Below, one piece after another: positions 60,160-64,000 of a stretch of DNA of 64,000 nt. Made by a program: the position numbers and the translations under genes. The DNA is taken from positions 102,463 to 166,462 of the forward strand of contig CACVBU010000397.1 of assembly GCA_902728285.1 (NCBI GenBank), written 5' to 3'. This stretch comes from Clytia hemisphaerica (Eukaryota > Cnidaria > Hydrozoa > Leptothecata > Clytiidae). The first letter of the stretch is position 1. The number at the start of each line of letters is the position of its first letter. Under the pieces are notes generated by a model. The model searched no databases and was not told where the DNA came from. It saw nothing but the letters and a program-made list of their open reading frames with translations.

Positions 60160-61285
60160 TCTCTGCCATTTCTGACAAAAGGAAGTAACAGACATGAAGT
60201 CGAAATTGAGAAAATTGACCAAGCGCGTTTTATTCTAGCATCGGATGCAGATAGTACATATAAAAAAACTAATGACTGATTATTGTTCTACTCATCGAAG
60301 ATTAGTTTTTAGCATCACTGCTTTTCTCACAATGTTCATTGTTGCAGAGAAAAACAAGACCCTTGAAGAAAGAAGTAACTGACTAGTTTTCTGAAGAATA
60401 TTTCTTACAATAGGAAGTAAGTGATACCTTTTTCTGACAAAAAGAAGCAAAACAGTCATTTACTTCTTTTTGTCAGAAAAAATTCTCCAGAAACCTGTCA
60501 GTTGCTTCTTTATTCAAAAAAAATTTTTCCAGATTGATAACACAAAAAAATTTTTTTCCAAGCTAAAAAAATTAAGTTTTGACAAAAAGAATCCATTTTT
60601 GCAAACAAATGAAAATTCATAAAAATGTCAGTTACTTCCATTTGTCAGAAATGGACAGCTATGTTTGGAAGGTGTTAGAAGGGATAGTACCTAACGTGAA
60701 TAGCAGTATAAAAGCTTAAGAAAATCCCCGGCTTGACCGGCTGTGCCAACTGTCCATCTCCATAAATCAAACATCCAAGCTTAGAGATTGCACTCTTTCT
60801 ATAAAAGGTGCAAAACTATTCAATGCATATGAGCATAAGAAACTTAAATAACATTTCAACTGAAAGATTTAAAAAATGTCCTTGACACTCCGAAAGTCCA
60901 TCTATCCCTGGATGCAGTGTGAACCCGAAATCTGCCCATTTCTGACAAAAGGAAGTAACTGACATTTTTATGAATTCTCATTTTTTTCCAAAAATGGATT
61001 CTTTGGGTCAAAACTTAATTCTTTAGCTTGGAAAAATTTTATTTTGTGTTATCAATCTGGAAAATTTTTTTTTGAATAAAGAAGCAACTGACAGAATTTT
61101 TTCTGACAAAAAGAAGTAAATGACTGTTTTGCTTCTTTTTGTCAGAAAAAGGTATCACTTACTTCATTTTGTCAGAAATATTCTTCAGAAAACTGGTCAG
61201 TTACTTCTTTCTTCAATTTCTTTTGGTCGAGGTTTACTGACAAAACAAGGTCTTGTCTTTCTCTGCAACAATGAACATAGTCGAA
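60160..61285. mobile_element. Foldback pair enclosing the 3' end of a LINE
   Basis: 60340-60660 and 60940-61275 are reverse complements over about 330 bp: TTTCTGACAAAAAGAAG(C/T)AA, CAGTTGCTTCTTTATTCAAA, TTATCAACAC-type blocks and CAGTTACTTCCATTTGTCAG occur inverted. Between them, 60710-60930 is the C-terminal end of the LINE (RDCTLSIKGAKLFNA, then NNISTERFKK). An extra TTTCTGACAAAAGGAAGTAAC lies at 60170. The arms are well preserved. Confidence 0.75.
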
Positions 61286-61348
61286 CGTGCAAACGCACTG
61301 GGCTCAACTTCAGTGGCTTCAAATTATTCATAGGCCCAATTGTAGACC

Positions 61349-61965
61349 AGATATTCACCCAAGGAACAAGTGTGCAAAAGTTCAGCCAAATCAAACAATT
61401 TTTGAAGTCTCCAGGCTGCCCCTAAGTTTTGGCCTCGTTTTGGCGAAAAACTCGTCCTCAGGCCCCAAAAATCAAAATTTTTGAAAAAATGAAAAAAAAA
61501 AAAACCCAGATATTCACCCAAGGAACAAGTGTGCAAAATTTCAGCCAAATCCGACCATTTTTGAATTCTCCAGGCTGCCCCAAAGTTTTAGCCTCGTTTT
61601 GACGAAAAACTTGTCCCCAGGCCCAAAAAATCAAAATTTTCAAAAAATGAAAAAACACCCCCAGATATTCACCTAGGGAACAAGTGTGCCAAATTTTAGC
61701 CAAATCTGACCATTTTTAAGTCTCCAGGCTGCCCCAAAGTTTTAGCCTCGTTTTGACGAAAAACTCTTCCTTAGGCCCCAAAAATCAAAATTCTCAAAAA
61801 ATGAAAAAAAAAAAACCCAGATATTCACCCAAGGAACAAGTGTGCCAAATTTCAGCCAAATCCGACCATTTTTGAAGTCTCCAGGCTGCCCTAAAGTTTT
61901 TGTGACAGACAGACAGACACACACACAGACATTGTCAGATTGTAGCTCAACTGAAGTTGAGAATT
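61349..61965. repeat. ~155-bp tandem repeat, four copies
   Basis: AGATATTCACC(C/T)A(A/G)GGAAC recurs at 61349, 61509, 61663 and 61818 (periods 160, 154, 155). Each unit has GTGTGC(A/C)AAA(A/T)TT, AGCCAAATC(A/C/T)GACCATTTTT, CTCCAGGCTGCCC and GCCTCGTTTTG(A/G)CGAAAAAC. The array ends in a CAGACAGACAGACACACACA microsatellite and GCTCAACTGAAGTTGAGA. A solo unit lies at 53655. Confidence 0.85.
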
Positions 61966-62074
61966 GTGAGAAAAGCAGTGATGCTCAAAAATAATCTTCA
62001 ATGAGTATAACAATAATCAGTTATTTATTTTTTGATATATACTATCTGCCTAAAAGGATGGGTGAAAACATACA

Positions 62075-62275
62075 ATCTGACGAATATGCAATCTCGAAAT
62101 CGTAAGGACCGCGTTCGCCTAAAAAGACTGGGGATTGTGTTTATGAATAGGACGCCGTATCAGTTTTTGACTTTCTGGCGCACAACAAGATTCTTGTTGT
62201 AAAATTTTCCGCGGGAGGACTATTTTCCTCAGATGTATAATTTTCAAGTGCCTTCAGAGGTTTACCGTACACGTA
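62075..62275. repeat. Dispersed repeat, partner of 44205-44460
   Basis: Same ordered blocks as the partner: TGACGAATATGCAATCTCGA, CGCCGTATCAG, GGCGCACAACAAGATTCTTG, GAGGACTATTTTCCTCAGAT, TGCCTTCAGAG. Divergence is moderate. Confidence 0.75.
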
Positions 62276-62440
62276 AGAAAATTATGAACAGCTGTTATCA
62301 GGTTATCAAATGACTGACCAATCAAAGCAGCAAGATTTCAAAACAAATGAACTACGCAGCTCCACTCTCAGCTCTAACTCTATCATTTTTGTTTTGATTT
62401 AATTTTGTATTTTAGTGACCAGCCAGGTCATTGTTGTTTT

Positions 62441-62590
62441 GTTTTGGCGAATGTGACGGTCTTTTGAATAACTAATTACTCCACAGCAGTTACCTAGAGA
62501 CAAGATAATTTACCATGTTTTTATTGGCTGAGGGAAAGTAATGTATGTGGAGTAATTAGTTATTCAAAAGACTGTCGCGTTTGCTAAAAC
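62441..62590. mobile_element. 150-bp foldback MITE
   Basis: GTTTTGGCGAATGTGACGGT...CTTTTGAATAACTAATTACT and its complement AGTAATTAGTTATTCAAAAG...ACTGTCGCGTTTGCTAAAAC form arms of about 48 bp with three mismatches. Confidence 0.8.
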
Positions 62591-62895
62591 ATCTATTCAT
62601 TTGAGGGCTATGCATGTTAGCCTCCACTGATGCAAGTTGCCCGATCTCATTGTAGTGGGTTCAGGAAAGCTAATTCAAAATCAATAATTGACATGAAAAA
62701 TATCTGCTGAGATTCTTTTCCTCTTGACAGATTGATCAACCAGAGACACGGTGGTGTTGTACAGTGTTTTCAATCTAACCTGAAATACCACCGTACACCC
62801 ACTGGACTCCACCATGCAATGTACGGCCCCAGGGTCGTCCAGAGACGTGGTTCACCAAGAATCTTACCTGAGCACTTTGCTCAAACACCTACACA

Positions 62896-63671
62896 TGTAA
62901 CACAATGACCCTGCCAACGCACCGGACAGTCCAGTGCAGTGATTTGTCCGGCAGTTAGTCACACTAGGAAATCAAGCTTTCAGAAAAAACAACATCAGTC
63001 ATCTACAGGATGTATTTGCAACAACAATGATGAGAGTTACCTGAATCAAGTTCGAAAGACAATTAATTAAAACTTGAAAGTTTGAAATAAAATAAAATGT
63101 GCAGCAGCCAAATTCACCCAACCAAAATTTGTCATTCAACTCCTGAGACAGCGCTTCCATTTTTAAGGTCTTGTTTATATGCTAAAGTAAAAACAATTCT
63201 GCACATTCATCATTCATCTATTATGGCTCAAACTTTAGGCAATTTCTCATAGTTTTTGAGAATGTTAATTTCATTAAAAAGTGCAGGGTTATTTTTTCAT
63301 GAATCCCTATAGAAGTTTTGCAGCGCATTTTTTGCTTGAGAGTCAGGTAAACGATATAGCGCATTCGCAGCATTAATCTTTGATAAGCATTTCGGCGGGA
63401 CGCTAGTGTGACTAACTGTCCGGTGCCAAAAAGTATCCCTTAGCCATACCGGAAACCTTTTCTCTGGTGTGTGTGTGTTGGTGTTAATTTTTTTTAACTT
63501 CTGAACATAGGGACATGTGTGTTTGAAAAATAATGCCCACCAAATGCACAGGACTCAAGTCCAGTGTTGAGATTATCCGGTGCTAAAAAATATACTCATC
63601 CGACACGGGACTTTGCGTATATCTGGTGTTTGTAAAGTATGTATGGTGCGTCGGCAGGGTCGTGTAACACA
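62896..63671. mobile_element. Nested TIR elements with CACCGGAC motifs
   Basis: Outer ends TGTAACACAATGACCCTGCC and GGCAGGGTCGTGTAACACA are near complements. Inner ends CAGTTAGTCACACTAG (62956) and CTAGTGTGACTAACTG (63402) are perfect complements. CCGGAC/GTCCGG words are dense around both. A further copy of the outer end starts at 63712 (ACCCTGCCAAAGCACC) and runs with CACCGGAC repeats to the window end. Confidence 0.65.
63041..63160 (-). other. Exon-like ATG segment upstream of AK7 (weak candidate first exon)
   Basis: On the - strand an ATG opens 40 codons (MEALSQELNDKFWLGEFGCC at the start) ending exactly at CAG|GTAACT, phase 0, which is the phase required by the first AK7 exon found. However, the protein does not resemble AK7 N-termini, and the donor and downstream intron belong to the mobile element above, so it is probably element sequence. 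Confidence 0.15.
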
Positions 63672-64000
63672 AGCACACGTAAGTTAGCTCATCTCATTGA
63701 TATTATTGACAGGACCCTGCCAAAGCACCAGACTTAACCAAAAGTCTGGTGTAAATGAGAATTTTTTTCACCACCGGACAATCTCTACACCGGACTTAAG
63801 GAAGTCGGATGTCCGGTGTGGGGAAGGATATTTTTTCCACTGGATAATCAAAACACCGGACATGACCAGTCCGGTGCGTCCGGTGTTTCTTAATTTTTTG
63901 TTTCATAAATGTCCGGCATCCAAACACCGGACTGACATCTAACTGTTATTGTGTCCGGTGTAGCGAAAGGATACTTTTTGCCACCGGCCAAATCCAAAAT
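63672..64000. repeat. CACCGGAC-rich repeat, continues past window end
   Basis: Many CCGGTGTNNGG and CACCGGAC(A/T) words in both orientations (63775, 63805, 63820, 63855, 63880, 63950). It looks like the start of another copy of the element at 62896, or of its internal array. Confidence 0.5.

Overview
This is an AT-rich stretch of animal genomic DNA. Four multi-exon genes with GT-AG introns and consistent codon phase could be assembled by hand, plus one short two-exon gene and one orphan exon pair. The protein families (adenylate kinase 7, TRAF, chitin-binding type 2, an animal PPC/DUF296 protein), the tRNA-derived SINEs, the jockey/CR1-like LINE fragments and the many foldback/MITE elements point to a non-vertebrate metazoan such as a cnidarian, lophotrochozoan or other marine invertebrate. 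The phylum cannot be fixed from the sequence. One ambiguous base (19292) shows that it comes from a draft assembly.

Layout, left to right. 1-2.2 kb: two exons of an unrecognised + strand gene. 3.0-3.7 kb: a 177-bp tandem repeat. 4.6-14.3 kb, - strand: an apparently intact 8-exon gene for a CACTA/Tnp2-type transposase, 1003 codons, with other mobile elements in its introns. 16.6-22.1 kb, + strand: the 5' part of an unrecognised basic protein gene with a tandemly duplicated exon, interrupted by a LINE fragment and a degenerate 1-kb duplication. 22.4-28.9 kb: a block of TIR and foldback elements, including a 3.76-kb element with an 8-bp target duplication. 29.1-30.1 kb, + strand: a complete two-exon PPC/DUF296 gene. 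30.5-32.0 kb: a 1466-bp foldback element with a perfect 9-bp target-site duplication (Mutator-like). 36.7-44.8 kb, + strand: a secreted two-domain chitin-binding protein whose last intron contains, antisense, a TRAF-like RING/zinc-finger/MATH gene (40.05-43.7 kb). 47.8-59.4 kb, - strand: 18 exons of adenylate kinase 7, lacking only the N-terminal exon(s). 59.5-64 kb: LINE pieces, foldbacks, a 155-bp tandem repeat and nested TIR elements.

The genes do not form a pathway. AK7 acts in motile cilia, TRAF proteins in receptor signalling, the chitin-binding protein outside the cell, and the Tnp2 gene is a transposase or a derivative of one. What unifies the window is repeat biology. At least twenty short inverted-repeat elements in several families sit mainly in introns, and three larger foldback elements carry subterminal arrays of short repeats. 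The most notable items are the intact, intron-rich Tnp2 gene, the 9-bp-TSD foldback, the nested TRAF gene with a one-base frameshift in an A7 run, and the exon duplication ending exactly at the N.
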